A DNA stretch of 49,420 bases from CAYJRR01 sp964372275 [NCBI: uncultured bacterium] (lineage in GTDB: Bacteria > CAYJRR01), in contig CAYJRR010000014.1 in NCBI GenBank assembly GCA_964372275.1, positions 1 to 49,420 on the forward strand, written 5' to 3'. The position numbers and the translations under genes were made by a program. This document shows positions 33,749 through 42,644 of the stretch, piece after piece. Under the pieces are notes generated by a model that was given only the letters and a program-made list of their open reading frames with translations, had not been told where the DNA came from and searched no databases. Within the stretch, counting starts at the first letter, position 1; each line of letters begins with the position of its first letter.

Positions 33749-35821
33749 TTGGCTCGAACGAAGGCGCTCCACGGAACGACATCACTCCTCGCACTTGCCC
33801 TCTTTACCTCCCCCGCGCACGCGCAGGTGCGCTGCGCGCGCGCGGCGCTCCCGACGGACCGGATCGCGCCGGACGGCCTGATCGACGGGAACTGCGATCC
33901 GGTCTCTCCCGACACCACGATGTCGCTGGTCGGACGCGTCGTCGACGAGGCGATGCTTCCGGCGAAGAACCGACGACTCGCCTCGATCGCCGCCAAGAAG
34001 GTGGCGGAGCTGCTGGCGGACGGCGCCGACATCGCCAAGAGCCTGAAGCTCACGGAGTACGGAACGCTGGGCGCCTCCACCGGGATCTACGCCCTTCTCC
34101 CCGATCGCCAGAGCGATCTGCAGAAGGCGGCGGCGGCGAACGGCGCGGTTTGGCTCCGTCACGACGTCGCGGCGCACGCCGGAGTCGGCTACGGCACGTC
34201 GATCCCGCTGGGGCCCGACGGCTTCTTCGTGCGGACCGGCGTCGGCGCCGGCGCCAACGTGCGGATCTCCGCCGAGCGCCGCTACGATCCGCGACTCGCC
34301 GAGCTCGCCAAGGACGCGGTCGTCAACCACCTCACGATCCCGATGGCCGCCATCGACGCGGAGTCGATGCGACCCGGCGAGCGGGTGACGCTCACCGGCC
34401 GCGGGAACATCGCGGTCTCGGGCGAAGTCGGCTACGGCGCCAGCCTCGACACCGGCGTGCCCCACGTGCGCGTCGGGGTGAGCGCCTCGAGCGGCGCGGC
34501 CAAGGTGCTGTCGGGCGACTTCAGCACCGACGTGCGGCGCGAGGACGACGGCAAGGTTCGCGTCACGCTTCGCAAGGCGACCTCCGACGAGACCTCGGCC
34601 TCCTTGAGGCTCTTCGCCGGCGTCGAGATCGATCGCGATCCGATGGAGGTCTCGGTCGACACCGGGGTCAACGTCGTCGACGCGATCGTGGAGGGGACGA
34701 GCAGCGACCTCACGCGCCGCGTCGGCCGCGAGATCGAGCGCGCCCTTTCCGCGTCGTTCGTGCACCGCAACGGGGTGCTCGAGAGCGATGGGAACCTCCA
34801 GGAGTACGTCTTCGACCTGAAGCGGCGCGAGGCGCGGAAGGCCTACGAAGACGCGTTGCGCGGCGACTTCCGCGCGGCGGCCGAGCTGGCCGCGTGCGGC
34901 GACGGCGGCGTCCACTTCGAGAAAGAGGTCCACGACAGGCTCAACCAGCGCCTCGCGGAGACCAAGTTCTCGGTCAGCCTGCTGCGCTACACGGTGCGCA
35001 CCAACTCCAGCGATCTGCGGCGCGACATCCGCGACCGCGAAGGCTCGCGCGCGTTCGACATCTATTCATTCTCCTACGACCGTCGCGGATTCTTCGGCGG
35101 ACGGGCGAGCGTCGACGTCGGCGCGGTCCACTCCATGACCGGCCGGATCGGCGAAGACGGGAAGAGCGTCCATCTCACGTACCGCGGGCAACTCGAGAAC
35201 CGCTGGTGGACGAGCAGGGGGGAGATGAAGGACCTGGTCAAGATCGGGACGACGATGTCCGGCCACGATCCGCGCGGCACGGCGGAGCTGAACCGGATCC
35301 TGAAGTCCCCCCGGAGCGGCTGGCACCTGCCGCGGTTCATCAACTACTTCGGGAAGACCAAGATGGGGCTCGACCTGACGATCTCCGAGTCCGGCATTTC
35401 GCGCATCGCGGGCGCGACCGAAGAGGAGATGTGGCAGGCGTTCGTGGCGCCGCGCCGCGAGAAGCCGATGTGGGCGACGCCGGAGGGACGCCGGAGGATC
35501 GACGAGTACCTGCGCCACAAGGACGACAACGAGCGCGCCGGAAGCTACACCTGGGAGCGGCACTGGTCCGACTCCTACGAGCGGGTGCGCGATTCGATCG
35601 CGGCGCTCAAGCGAGTGGGCGCGACCGCCGACGAGTCGGAGCGGGCCCGCGCGCTGCGCGACGCCGCCGAAGCGATGGGGAACGACTTCACCGCGGGCGC
35701 GGCGTTGTCGCTGCTCGCCGGGCAGCCCGGACGCGCGGTGAAGTTCGGGATCAAGAACGAGCACGTCGACACCACCTGGACCGACATCGGCGCCGACTCC
35801 GACATCGTCGCGGTGAGGTAA
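33749..35821 (+). CDS. Exported protein of unknown function, 690 aa
   Basis: No family is recognised. The start is TTG 33749, preceded by GGAAAGGAAAGGG; it gives a good signal peptide (S-L-L-A-L-A-L-F-T-S-P-A-H-A-Q, cleavage near residue 24). The frame is open far upstream as an antisense shadow of the macroglobulin, so the start rests on the signal peptide. The mature protein is a mix of beta-rich segments (residues 120-300, with G-Y-G and V-R-V-G-V-S-A repeats) and charged helical parts. It has few cysteines and no obvious catalytic motif. It could be a periplasmic or outer-membrane-associated protein. Its gene is divergent from the macroglobulin. Confidence 0.65.
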   Translation: MARTKALHGTTSLLALALFTSPAHAQVRCARAALPTDRIAPDGLIDGNCDPVSPDTTMSLVGRVVDEAMLPAKNRRLASIAAKKVAELLADGADIAKSLKLTEYGTLGASTGIYALLPDRQSDLQKAAAANGAVWLRHDVAAHAGVGYGTSIPLGPDGFFVRTGVGAGANVRISAERRYDPRLAELAKDAVVNHLTIPMAAIDAESMRPGERVTLTGRGNIAVSGEVGYGASLDTGVPHVRVGVSASSGAAKVLSGDFSTDVRREDDGKVRVTLRKATSDETSASLRLFAGVEIDRDPMEVSVDTGVNVVDAIVEGTSSDLTRRVGREIERALSASFVHRNGVLESDGNLQEYVFDLKRREARKAYEDALRGDFRAAAELAACGDGGVHFEKEVHDRLNQRLAETKFSVSLLRYTVRTNSSDLRRDIRDREGSRAFDIYSFSYDRRGFFGGRASVDVGAVHSMTGRIGEDGKSVHLTYRGQLENRWWTSRGEMKDLVKIGTTMSGHDPRGTAELNRILKSPRSGWHLPRFINYFGKTKMGLDLTISESGISRIAGATEEEMWQAFVAPRREKPMWATPEGRRRIDEYLRHKDDNERAGSYTWERHWSDSYERVRDSIAALKRVGATADESERARALRDAAEAMGNDFTAGAALSLLAGQPGRAVKFGIKNEHVDTTWTDIGADSDIVAVR

Positions 35822-35860
35822 CGGCCCCGTCCTTCCGTTCCCTACCGGCTCCCTTCGGTC

Positions 35861-36352
35861 CTACCGGGAGACGCCGACGCCCGGCGCGGAGGGGCCCGGC
35901 GGCGAAGCCGCGGGCAATCCGCGCGGGCGGGTGTCGGCGTTCCGGGCGACGTTGGAACCGCTGTCCGGGCCGGGCACCTTCGACTCCTGCACGTGCTTGT
36001 AGATCCGGTAGCCGACGTAACCGATGACGATCACGCCGACGGCGATGGCGATGTAGGGGGCGGCAACGGCGAGCGCCGCCCCCACCGGCGCGAGGCTCAC
36101 CGATCCGGAGGCCGATGCGGCGGCGAGGGTCGTTCCCTTGAAGGTCCAGGCGTAGACGCCGATCGCCCCCGGCGAAAGTCCGGTCAGCCCTCCCGGTAGT
36201 CCGGCGCCGACGGTGGTGCCTACGACGACGGCGGTCGTCGTCGTCACCGGCTCCACCGCCTGCGCGCCGGTCGACGCGATCCAGGCGACGATCGCCGCCG
36301 AGGCGATCGATCCCTCTCTCGCCCAACGCCGGATTCCCCGCAATGCCGCCAT
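35861..36352 (-). CDS. Small membrane protein of unknown function
   Basis: The 163-aa protein has a signal-like hydrophobic segment (about residues 14-32, ending G-A-Q-A), a Thr/Gly/Ala/Val-rich region, and a strong transmembrane segment (about 98-118, Y-I-A-I-A-V-G-V-I-V-I-G-Y-V-G-Y) followed by R-I-Y-K-H-V. The last 40 residues are Pro/Gly/Ser-rich and disordered. ATG 36352 has AGAGGGGG about 7 bases upstream. It is convergent with the 690-aa gene. No homology is evident. Confidence 0.55.
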   Translation of the reverse strand: MAALRGIRRWAREGSIASAAIVAWIASTGAQAVEPVTTTTAVVVGTTVGAGLPGGLTGLSPGAIGVYAWTFKGTTLAAASASGSVSLAPVGAALAVAAPYIAIAVGVIVIGYVGYRIYKHVQESKVPGPDSGSNVARNADTRPRGLPAASPPGPSAPGVGVSR

Positions 36353-36710
36353 CGAGCGGTCCCCCTCTCCTCTATTCTGCAAGGCCGGCGCCACCGAGGC
36401 ACCTGCGATTTTTCCCGCCGCGCCGGCGCGGAATTCCGTTTGCGCGTTCGCGCCATTTGCCCGCCGTCGTCGGGACGCGGACACTGCGACTCGGATGGGG
36501 CGCGGGGGGGCACGGCGAAACCATCCGTCGCCACGAAGAAATCCCGCGTCCTCGGCGGTCCGAAGCGCGTTCACCTGGAGTACACTGAAGACCGACGGCG
36601 ACGTTTCGTCGCGACGCGCTCCCGGGGGGGTCCGCCAGCCGATTCGCGCGTCGCGCTTCCATGGGGGCTCCCCCAGCCCCCTGCGCACTCGACGGCCCGG
36701 AGGGATTCGG
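36353..36710. other. 358-bp divergent intergenic region
   Basis: It lies between the small membrane protein and the metalloprotease. It holds a candidate -10 (TACACT, 36581-36586) about 125 bases before the metalloprotease ATG, repeat copy E at 36646-36675 within the resulting leader, and a possible partial copy at about 36610-36635 (GCGCTCCCGGGGGGGTCC). No gene is seen in it. Confidence 0.4.
36646..36675 (-). repeat. Dispersed double-hairpin repeat, copy E
   Basis: On the minus strand TGGGGG-AG-CCCCCA (36675-36662) is followed by TGGAA and GCGC-GAC-GCGC (36656-36646). It lies 35-65 bases before the metalloprotease start, probably in its leader. Confidence 0.7.
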
Positions 36711-38321
36711 ATGTCCTCGATCGTGCTCGCGGCCCTCACCCTCACCTCCCTGTCCTCGTTCGATCGCATCGAGCGGGCGCACGCCGCCGGCGAGATCGAC
36801 GCGCCGACGCGCGCGCTCTTCGCGCTGCGGGCGCTGCGGGCGCCGGAGCGGCTCCCCGAGCGCTTCCGGCCGCTCCCGGGCGAGTCGCGGCCCCGCTGCG
36901 CGACGGCGATCTTCCATGACGCGTTCGCCCGCCTGCGGGAGATGGAGCCGGGGATGGCCGCCGAGGTGCACGCGCTCTCCGCACGGCCGACCTCGATCGG
37001 CTACGTGCAGGCGGCGACGCAGCCGATCCGCGTGCACTACGCCGACAACGGCGACGCCGCCCGCGCGGCGGAGGTGGCCGGCTACGCCGACGAGTCGTGG
37101 GACCTCCAGACCGGGGAGATGGGGTTCCGGGTGCCGCCGACCGACGGCTCGGTCGGGGGCAGCGGCGACTACGACATCTATCTCGAGCGCGGACTGGGAT
37201 ACGCCTACGCCGCGCCGGAGTCGGAGTACGGCGCGACGGCCTGGTCGGACGCGACCTCCTACGTCGTCATCGACCCGGCCGTCACGCCGATCGAATCGTT
37301 CGTTGCGCACGAGCTGAATCACTCGTCCCAGTTCGCCTACGACTACGCCGAAGCCCTCTTGATCTACGAGGCGACGGCGACCTTCATCGAGGACAAGGTC
37401 TACGACGAGGTCGACGACTACGTCTGGTTCGTGGCCGACTTCCAGGGGATGCCGTCCCGCACGCTCTCCTACGCCAGCTACGACGACACCTACATGTACG
37501 GCGCGGCGGTCTGGCTGCACTACCTCGCGGACGTCTACGACGGCGGCGGCACCGACCTGGTCCGCGACATCTGGGAGGGCTCGAAACAGGAGGGGGCGCT
37601 CAACACCCGTGACTACTTCGAGTCGCTAGAAGGCGGCCTGCTGGAGTCGGTGGGCCTCGACGATCTGCGCGCGATGTACGCCGACTTCGCGGCCTACCGC
37701 TGGCTGGCCGGCGACAACGACGACGGGACGATCGACGAGGCGGGGAAATGGGACGAGGTCGACTCCGTCACGTTCGACCTCTCCGACCTGGGCGAATCGG
37801 CCGACCTGGAGGACGCCGACGATCCCCCGATGACGCTCGGCGCCAACTACTACGAAGTGGAGATCGGCGGCGCCGGGAATGACGGAGATTCGCTGGCGCT
37901 TACCGTCGCCGGCGATGACGACACCGCGTGGGGGGTGACGGTGCTCAAGATCCCGGAGTCGGGGGAACCGAAGATCGAGGTCTACTTCGACGAGGACGAA
38001 GACGGGGCGCTGGAGGTCGAGGTGCGCGACACGGCGGAGCTCGAGCGCGTCGTCTTCGCCGTCCTGAACTTGGGGGACGGACCGCTCGTCCCGGACGACC
38101 TCGGGGAGAGCGGACACATCAGCGACGTCTCCGAATACGACTACGACTACGCCCTCTCCTACCGGTCCGATGCCGACGATTCGGAAGGGAAGAACGGCCT
38201 GTTCGCGTGCGATGCCGTCGTAATCGCCCGCCTGCCGGGCGGACGGTCGCTCCCCATCGCCGAGACGGTGCTCCTCTTGGCGGGGGCGGCGTTCGGAGCG
38301 ATCCTGCGCCGCCGACGGTGA
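36711..38321 (+). CDS. MXAN_6640-like putative zinc metalloprotease
   Basis: The 536-aa exported protein has a short signal-like start, a peptidase region with the zinc site H-E-L-N-H-S-S-Q-F-A-Y (about residue 199) and a downstream E-A-T-A-T-F-I-E helix that can give the third ligand, as in the MXAN_6640 group of putative metalloproteases. The C-terminal half is very acidic (many Asp/Glu, beta-rich) and suggests calcium binding. The end is a hydrophobic helix followed by RRRR, as in PEP-CTERM/MYXO-CTERM sorting tails, but the signature before the helix (L-P-I-A-E-T) is not canonical. ATG 36711 has GGAGGG 6 bases upstream. Its stop overlaps mutS2 as GTGA. Confidence 0.72.
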   Translation: MSSIVLAALTLTSLSSFDRIERAHAAGEIDAPTRALFALRALRAPERLPERFRPLPGESRPRCATAIFHDAFARLREMEPGMAAEVHALSARPTSIGYVQAATQPIRVHYADNGDAARAAEVAGYADESWDLQTGEMGFRVPPTDGSVGGSGDYDIYLERGLGYAYAAPESEYGATAWSDATSYVVIDPAVTPIESFVAHELNHSSQFAYDYAEALLIYEATATFIEDKVYDEVDDYVWFVADFQGMPSRTLSYASYDDTYMYGAAVWLHYLADVYDGGGTDLVRDIWEGSKQEGALNTRDYFESLEGGLLESVGLDDLRAMYADFAAYRWLAGDNDDGTIDEAGKWDEVDSVTFDLSDLGESADLEDADDPPMTLGANYYEVEIGGAGNDGDSLALTVAGDDDTAWGVTVLKIPESGEPKIEVYFDEDEDGALEVEVRDTAELERVVFAVLNLGDGPLVPDDLGESGHISDVSEYDYDYALSYRSDADDSEGKNGLFACDAVVIARLPGGRSLPIAETVLLLAGAAFGAILRRRR

Positions 38322-40747
38322 CCGACGCGCGCTCCCTCGACTTTCTCGATTGGCCCGACCTGCTGGCCGCGCTCTCGGAGCGCGCGCACTCGTCCCGCGG
38401 CCGGGCCCGCTGCCTCGGGCTTCGCCTGGCGGCGACGGCCGCCGAGGCACGCGCCGGCATTGCCCTGGTGACGGAGCTGGTGGGGCTGCTGCGCGAGGTG
38501 GAACTGCCGGGGCTGGCGTTCCCCGAGGTCGAACCGCTCCTCGCGGCCGCGGAAAAAGGGGGCGTCCTCGGCGTCGCCGAGCTGACGGAGGTGGCGAGCG
38601 TTTGCGAGATCGCCGCCGCGACGAAACGGTTCTTCCTCACCCGCGGCGGCGCCGCGTCGGGCGGCGGCGATGCGCCCGGGATCGCGTCGCTCGCGGCGAC
38701 GCTCGACCCGCGCGACGAGATCGCCCACCGCGTCCGCGCGACCTTCGACGCGGCGGGGGAGATCCGCGATTCGGTCTCTCCGGCGCTGGCGCGCCTTCGC
38801 CGGGAACGGGAACAGCTCTCGACCCGCGTGCGCGAGGAGGTCGAGCGGCTGATGACCTCGGCCGAGTTCAAACCTTCGCTCCAGGACCAGTTCGTCACCC
38901 TGCGCGCGGACCGTTACGTCCTCCCGCTGAAGGCCTCCGCCAAGTCGATGGGGCTGGGGATCGTCCACGACACGTCGCGCAGCGGCGAGACGGTCTTCGT
39001 CGAACCGACGGCGGTCGTCGGACTGAACAACCGGCTGAAGGTGGCGGAGCTCGAAATCCGCCGCGAGTCGCGGGCGATCCTCGAGGCGTTGACGCGGCGG
39101 GTGGCCGAGGCGGCGGCGACGCTACGCGCGAACCTCGAAACGCTGACGGCGCTCGACGTGCTGGCGGCGAAAGCGCGCCTGTCGATCGAGTTCGCGGGCA
39201 CAGCGCCGGAGGTGGTCGACGCGTGCGAGATCCTGCTCCGTCGCGCGCGGCACCCGCTGCTCGCGCTGCGCGCCGCGACCGAGGGGTTCGAGGTCGTCGC
39301 CAACGACCTCGCGCTCGGCGGGGCCGAACGCGGTGCGGCGTCCGCCGGCGCCGGCGCGCGCGTGCTGGTCGTCTCGGGACCGAACGCCGGCGGGAAGACT
39401 GTCCTGCTCAAGACGGCCGGCCTGGCGGCGCTCCTCGCGCGCGCCGGGATGCACGTTTCGGCCGCCCCCGGCAGCCGCGTCGGTCTGTTCGACCCGGTGC
39501 TCGCCGACATCGGCGATCAGCAGACGCTTGCCGGCGGATTGTCGACCTTCTCCGCGCACCTCGCGAACGTCGCCGCGATCCTCGCCGACGCCGCGGCGTC
39601 GAAACGCCCACTGGTCCTGGTCGACGAGCTGATGGTCGGGACCAATCCGGAACAGGGGGCGGCGCTCGCGCGCGCGGTGCTGGAGCGGATGGCCGACCTG
39701 CCGGGGCTGACGATCACCACCACGCACTACGACGGGCTCAAGGCGCTGGCCCACGACGACCCGCGCTTCCGGAACGGCTCGATGGAGTACGACCTGCACG
39801 CCCTGCGACCGACCTACCGCCTCCGCGACGGGCTCCCCGGGCGTTCCTACGCGCTCGACATCGCTCAGCGGATGGGGATCCCGGCCGCGGTCCTGGAGCG
39901 CGCGACGGCCCTGGCCGGCGGCGCGACCGTCGGCCTGGAGGAGGTGATCGCCCGCCTCGAATCGCGCGACGCCGAGCTCGCCCGCGAATCGGACGCCCTG
40001 TCGCGCGCCCGCCACGAAGCCGAAACCGCCGCCGAGGCGCACCGCGAGGCCGCCGAGGCGCTCCGTGCCGCGGAGCGGGAGCTTTCGCGTCACGCTCGCG
40101 AAGCGGTCGACGAGGCGGTGCGCGAGACGCGCGACGCGCTCAAGGCGATCGTCCGCGACGCGCAAGCCGCCGGCACCGCCCGCGCCGCCGAGAGCGCGCG
40201 GCGCGCGGCCGAGGCCACGGCCCAGGCCGCGCTCGCGGCCCTCCCCACCGACCCGGTCCCCCCGCCCGGCGGCGTGGAGCCGACCGCCGGTTCGGACGTC
40301 TACGTCCCGTCCCTCCGCTCGAACGCCGTGGTGTCGCGCGCGCGCGATGCGCGGGGTCGCGTCAAGGTCGCCGTCGGCGCGCTCTCGTTCGACGTCGACG
40401 CCGCCGAGCTCGAGCCCCCGCGCGGAGCCCGCGCCCGCCCGGCGGCGAATCCGACGAGCGCCGGCGCGGACACCGACGCCGACGCCACCGACTACACGAC
40501 GCCGACCGCCGAAACGACGCTCGACCTGCGCGGCCTGCGCGCCGACGAAGCGGTCGCGGAGGTGGAGCGCTTCCTCGACCGCTGCAGTCTCGCCGGCCGC
40601 TCCCCGGTCTTCGTCGTGCACGGGTACGGCACCGGGGCGCTCCGCAAGTCGGTCCGCGACTACCTCGCCCGCTCCCCCTACGTCCGCCGCTGGCGGCCCG
40701 GCAGCGACCGGCAAGGGGGGGACGGCGTGAGCGTCATCGACCTGTAG
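38318..40747 (+). CDS. mutS2: MutS2, with C-terminal Smr endonuclease domain
   Basis: The 809-aa protein has the MutS2 core and clamp helices, Walker A G-P-N-A-G-G-K-T (about residue 353), Walker B-like L-V-L-V-D-E-L-M-V-G-T-N-P-E-Q-G, T-T-H-Y ABC-ATPase signatures, a long coiled coil rich in Ala, Glu and Arg (about 540-640), a small beta domain, and a C-terminal Smr domain (about 725-809) with L-D-L-R-G and H-G-Y-G-T-G-A-L-R nuclease motifs. MutS2 acts on recombination intermediates and, in recent work on the family, on collided ribosomes. Start GTG 38318 is inside the protease stop (GTGA). Length is normal. Confidence 0.95.
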   Translation: MTDARSLDFLDWPDLLAALSERAHSSRGRARCLGLRLAATAAEARAGIALVTELVGLLREVELPGLAFPEVEPLLAAAEKGGVLGVAELTEVASVCEIAAATKRFFLTRGGAASGGGDAPGIASLAATLDPRDEIAHRVRATFDAAGEIRDSVSPALARLRREREQLSTRVREEVERLMTSAEFKPSLQDQFVTLRADRYVLPLKASAKSMGLGIVHDTSRSGETVFVEPTAVVGLNNRLKVAELEIRRESRAILEALTRRVAEAAATLRANLETLTALDVLAAKARLSIEFAGTAPEVVDACEILLRRARHPLLALRAATEGFEVVANDLALGGAERGAASAGAGARVLVVSGPNAGGKTVLLKTAGLAALLARAGMHVSAAPGSRVGLFDPVLADIGDQQTLAGGLSTFSAHLANVAAILADAAASKRPLVLVDELMVGTNPEQGAALARAVLERMADLPGLTITTTHYDGLKALAHDDPRFRNGSMEYDLHALRPTYRLRDGLPGRSYALDIAQRMGIPAAVLERATALAGGATVGLEEVIARLESRDAELARESDALSRARHEAETAAEAHREAAEALRAAERELSRHAREAVDEAVRETRDALKAIVRDAQAAGTARAAESARRAAEATAQAALAALPTDPVPPPGGVEPTAGSDVYVPSLRSNAVVSRARDARGRVKVAVGALSFDVDAAELEPPRGARARPAANPTSAGADTDADATDYTTPTAETTLDLRGLRADEAVAEVERFLDRCSLAGRSPVFVVHGYGTGALRKSVRDYLARSPYVRRWRPGSDRQGGDGVSVIDL

Positions 40748-41210
40748 GGTCGCGGGCCATCATGTTGAGGACGACGCCGAGAACGGCAAGCAACGTCGGG
40801 GTGAACCGACCTTGGCGCGCGGTCGGCTGCGGACCGCGGAAGGCGAACGTCGGGGCGAAGGCCCAGGCGCTCAGCGCGGCGGGGAGCAGGGCGAAGACGA
40901 GCGGCTTGGTCAAGGGGTAGCGCCCGGCGAGCTCCACCGCCGGTTGGAAGGCGCTGGCGGCGATCGTCCAGACGAACAGGACGCCGCGGGCGGAGCGGAG
41001 CGGGATGCGAAGGCGCCACCGCTCCCAGCCCAGGAGCGCGACGGCGACGAGGAGGAACCCGACGCTCCCGGCGATCTCCCACCGCCGCCCCCAGCCGAGC
41101 TCGGGGATCGCCGCCGCGCAGGCGAGGACGGCGAGCGCCACCAGGCACCAGTGCACGGCGGCATAGAGGATCGACCGTGCGCGCGGCGGCTCGGGGGACG
41201 TCTCGCTCAT
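40734..41210 (-). CDS. Integral membrane protein, about five segments
   Basis: The 158-aa protein has hydrophobic segments at about residues 13-33, 44-61, 74-90, 104-120 and 134-150 and no recognisable family motif. The start is ATG 41210, which overlaps the stop of the upstream lipoprotein gene as ATGA, so the two are coupled. It converges on mutS2 and overlaps its last 14 bases. Confidence 0.65.
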   Translation of the reverse strand: MSETSPEPPRARSILYAAVHWCLVALAVLACAAAIPELGWGRRWEIAGSVGFLLVAVALLGWERWRLRIPLRSARGVLFVWTIAASAFQPAVELAGRYPLTKPLVFALLPAALSAWAFAPTFAFRGPQPTARQGRFTPTLLAVLGVVLNMMARDPTGR

Positions 41211-41653
41211 GGGGCCTGCGAGCTGTTCGCGATCGCCGGCCGGGCGCCGTCGGCGGTCGGCTCGTCCGCCTTGAACCAGCGCTCCTCGCGATCGAGGGCG
41301 TAGACGTAGTCCCAGATCGCATCGCCGACCTTCGTCCCGTCGGACCTGTCGAAGTGCCACTGGATCCGAACGTAGGCGACCCACGGCCGGTCGGGGTTCT
41401 GCGTCGGGAGCATCGACATGATGCTCTGCCGGACGAAGCTCGCCCGAAGGTCGGGGCGCGCCGGATCGGAGCTCTGCGCCTCGATCGCCAGCGCCGGCCG
41501 GTCCTGGCCGAGCTGCGCCTCGAGCCGACCGATCTGCTTGGCGCGGAAGTCCTCGCGGTAACAGCCCGCGGCCGCGGCCGCGAGGAGGATCCAACGCGCG
41601 ATCACCGCGCCTGCCCGTGCTGTAACAACCTGCCCGAAATCCGGCCGCACCAC
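41207..41653 (-). CDS. Putative lipoprotein, 148 aa
   Basis: A hydrophobic stretch R-W-I-L-L-A-A-A-A-A-G-C ends in a lipobox cysteine (Cys31 from this start). The mature part of about 118 residues has a Q-I-G-R-L-E-A-Q-L-G-Q-D helix and a beta-rich C-terminus (W-V-A-Y-V-R-I-Q-W-H-F-D). No family is recognised. GTG 41653 is 6 bases after a TATGCT -10 element and would be leaderless; GTG 41605 gives a shorter, more usual signal peptide. It is coupled by ATGA to the membrane protein gene downstream. Confidence 0.6.
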   Translation of the reverse strand: MVRPDFGQVVTARAGAVIARWILLAAAAAGCYREDFRAKQIGRLEAQLGQDRPALAIEAQSSDPARPDLRASFVRQSIMSMLPTQNPDRPWVAYVRIQWHFDRSDGTKVGDAIWDYVYALDREERWFKADEPTADGARPAIANSSQAP

Positions 41654-41659
41654 TCCGGG

Positions 41660-41665
41660 AGCATA
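41660..41665 (-). promoter_or_regulatory. Candidate -10 element of the lipoprotein gene
   Basis: TATGCT on the minus strand ends 6 bases before the GTG at 41653; GGTGAC stands 17 bases further upstream (41688-41683) as a weak -35. Confidence 0.4.
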
Positions 41666-41729
41666 GCCTAGAGCCGATGCCGGTCACCGAAGGTCCGATG
41701 CGGACCCGGCGGGGCCATCCTCACGGAAC

Positions 41730-41794
41730 GGGAAATTGGAAATGGAAAACCGACAACGTTCTGGTCATTGTCGGTTTTCCATTTCCAATTTCCC
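41730..41794. repeat. Perfect 27-bp AT-rich inverted repeat
   Basis: Arms 41730-41756 and 41768-41794 are perfect reverse complements, with an 11-base loop. Each arm contains GGGAAATTGGAAATGG or its complement and CCGACAA or TTGTCGG. The arms are much richer in A and T than anything nearby. The element lies in the divergent gap between a lipoprotein gene and a TPR gene. Confidence 0.9.
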
Positions 41795-41850
41795 ATTCTC
41801 CATTCCTCCCGGCCGCCGCCGGGCCGACAAGGGCGGCGTCCGCGGCGTGC

Positions 41851-41856
41851 TACGGT
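41851..41856 (+). promoter_or_regulatory. Candidate -10 element of the TPR gene
   Basis: TACGGT ends 6 bases before the GTG at 41863. The intervening GGGCGG is only a weak ribosome site. No good -35 is seen. Confidence 0.35.
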
Positions 41857-41862
41857 GGGCGG

Positions 41863-42549
41863 GTGACCCAAGCGCAGCGAAGCCCCGCCGGCGCGCTCCT
41901 TCGTGCGCTCGCATTGTGTTGCCTGCTCGCCGGGGCGATCACCGCCGTCTTCGCGCTGAAGGCCTCCCTGCCCTTCGAGGCGATCCTGGCGGGGAGCGTG
42001 CTCGCCGGCATCCCGCTGCTGGTCGCGATCCACCGGGGATGGGTCCGCTTCCTCGCCGCGCGGCGCCTGCACCACGCGCGGGCACGCGCGCGGGCCCATC
42101 CCGACGACGCCTCCGCGCACTACGAGCTGGGGGTCCTCTGCTCGCTCTACGGTTCGGGTGAGGAGTCGCGCGCGGCGTTCGAACGGACGCGCGAGCTCGT
42201 CCCGGGTCACGCCGCGGCGACGGTCGGCCTCGGTCACCTGCACGCCGAGGCGGGCGAGCTCGACGAGGCGCTCGGTCTGTTCACCTCCGCCGCGGAGTCC
42301 GACCCGACGCTCTTCTCGGCGCACTTCGGGATCGGCCAGGTCCATCGCCTGCGCGAACAGCACGCCCGCGCGATCCAGGCCTACGAGCGCGCGCTCGCCC
42401 TCGAGCCGGAGGACCCCTACACCCTCCACGAGCTCGCCCGCTGCCACCTCGACCTCGGCGACGCCGAGCGGGCCACCGACTATCGCGACCGCGCCGCGCG
42501 CCTCGGCGTGCGCGACGGAGAGCTCGACCGGCAACTCCGCGGGACGTGA
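41863..42549 (+). CDS. Membrane-anchored TPR protein
   Basis: The 228-aa protein has two hydrophobic segments (about residues 11-32 and 40-58), then a basic stretch and about four tetratricopeptide repeats from residue 70 to the end (for example A-H-Y-E-L-G-V-L-C-S-L-Y-G and A-I-Q-A-Y-E-R-A-L-A-L-E-P-E-D-P-Y). Such proteins serve as scaffolds; the partner is unknown. An open frame extends upstream to 41677 through the inverted repeat, but GTG 41863 is preferred because it precedes the first membrane segment and follows a -10 element. Confidence 0.75.
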   Translation: MTQAQRSPAGALLRALALCCLLAGAITAVFALKASLPFEAILAGSVLAGIPLLVAIHRGWVRFLAARRLHHARARARAHPDDASAHYELGVLCSLYGSGEESRAAFERTRELVPGHAAATVGLGHLHAEAGELDEALGLFTSAAESDPTLFSAHFGIGQVHRLREQHARAIQAYERALALEPEDPYTLHELARCHLDLGDAERATDYRDRAARLGVRDGELDRQLRGT

Positions 42550-42572
42550 GGCGGCGGGCGTACGGGATCCGA

Positions 42573-42640
42573 ACCGATCGGTACCGGTATCCGAGCCGGA
42601 CCGAACCGGTCCGATCGGATCCGATCGGGTCGGACCCGAT
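42573..42640. repeat. Palindrome-dense convergent spacer
   Basis: Within 70 bases there are four palindromes: ACCGATCGGT (42573-42582), GGACCG-AAC-CGGTCC (42598-42612), CGATCGGATCCGATCG (42612-42627, perfect 16 bp) and ATCGGGTC-G-GACCCGAT (42624-42640). It lies between the ends of the TPR gene and the membrane protein gene, so it may be a bidirectional terminator. Confidence 0.7.
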
Positions 42641-42644
42641 ACGG

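Noticed and set aside
35821-35880. A further copy of the double-hairpin repeat (CGGCTCCCTTCGGTC)
   Set aside because: Only the CTTCGG core is shared; the two-stem plan is not present.
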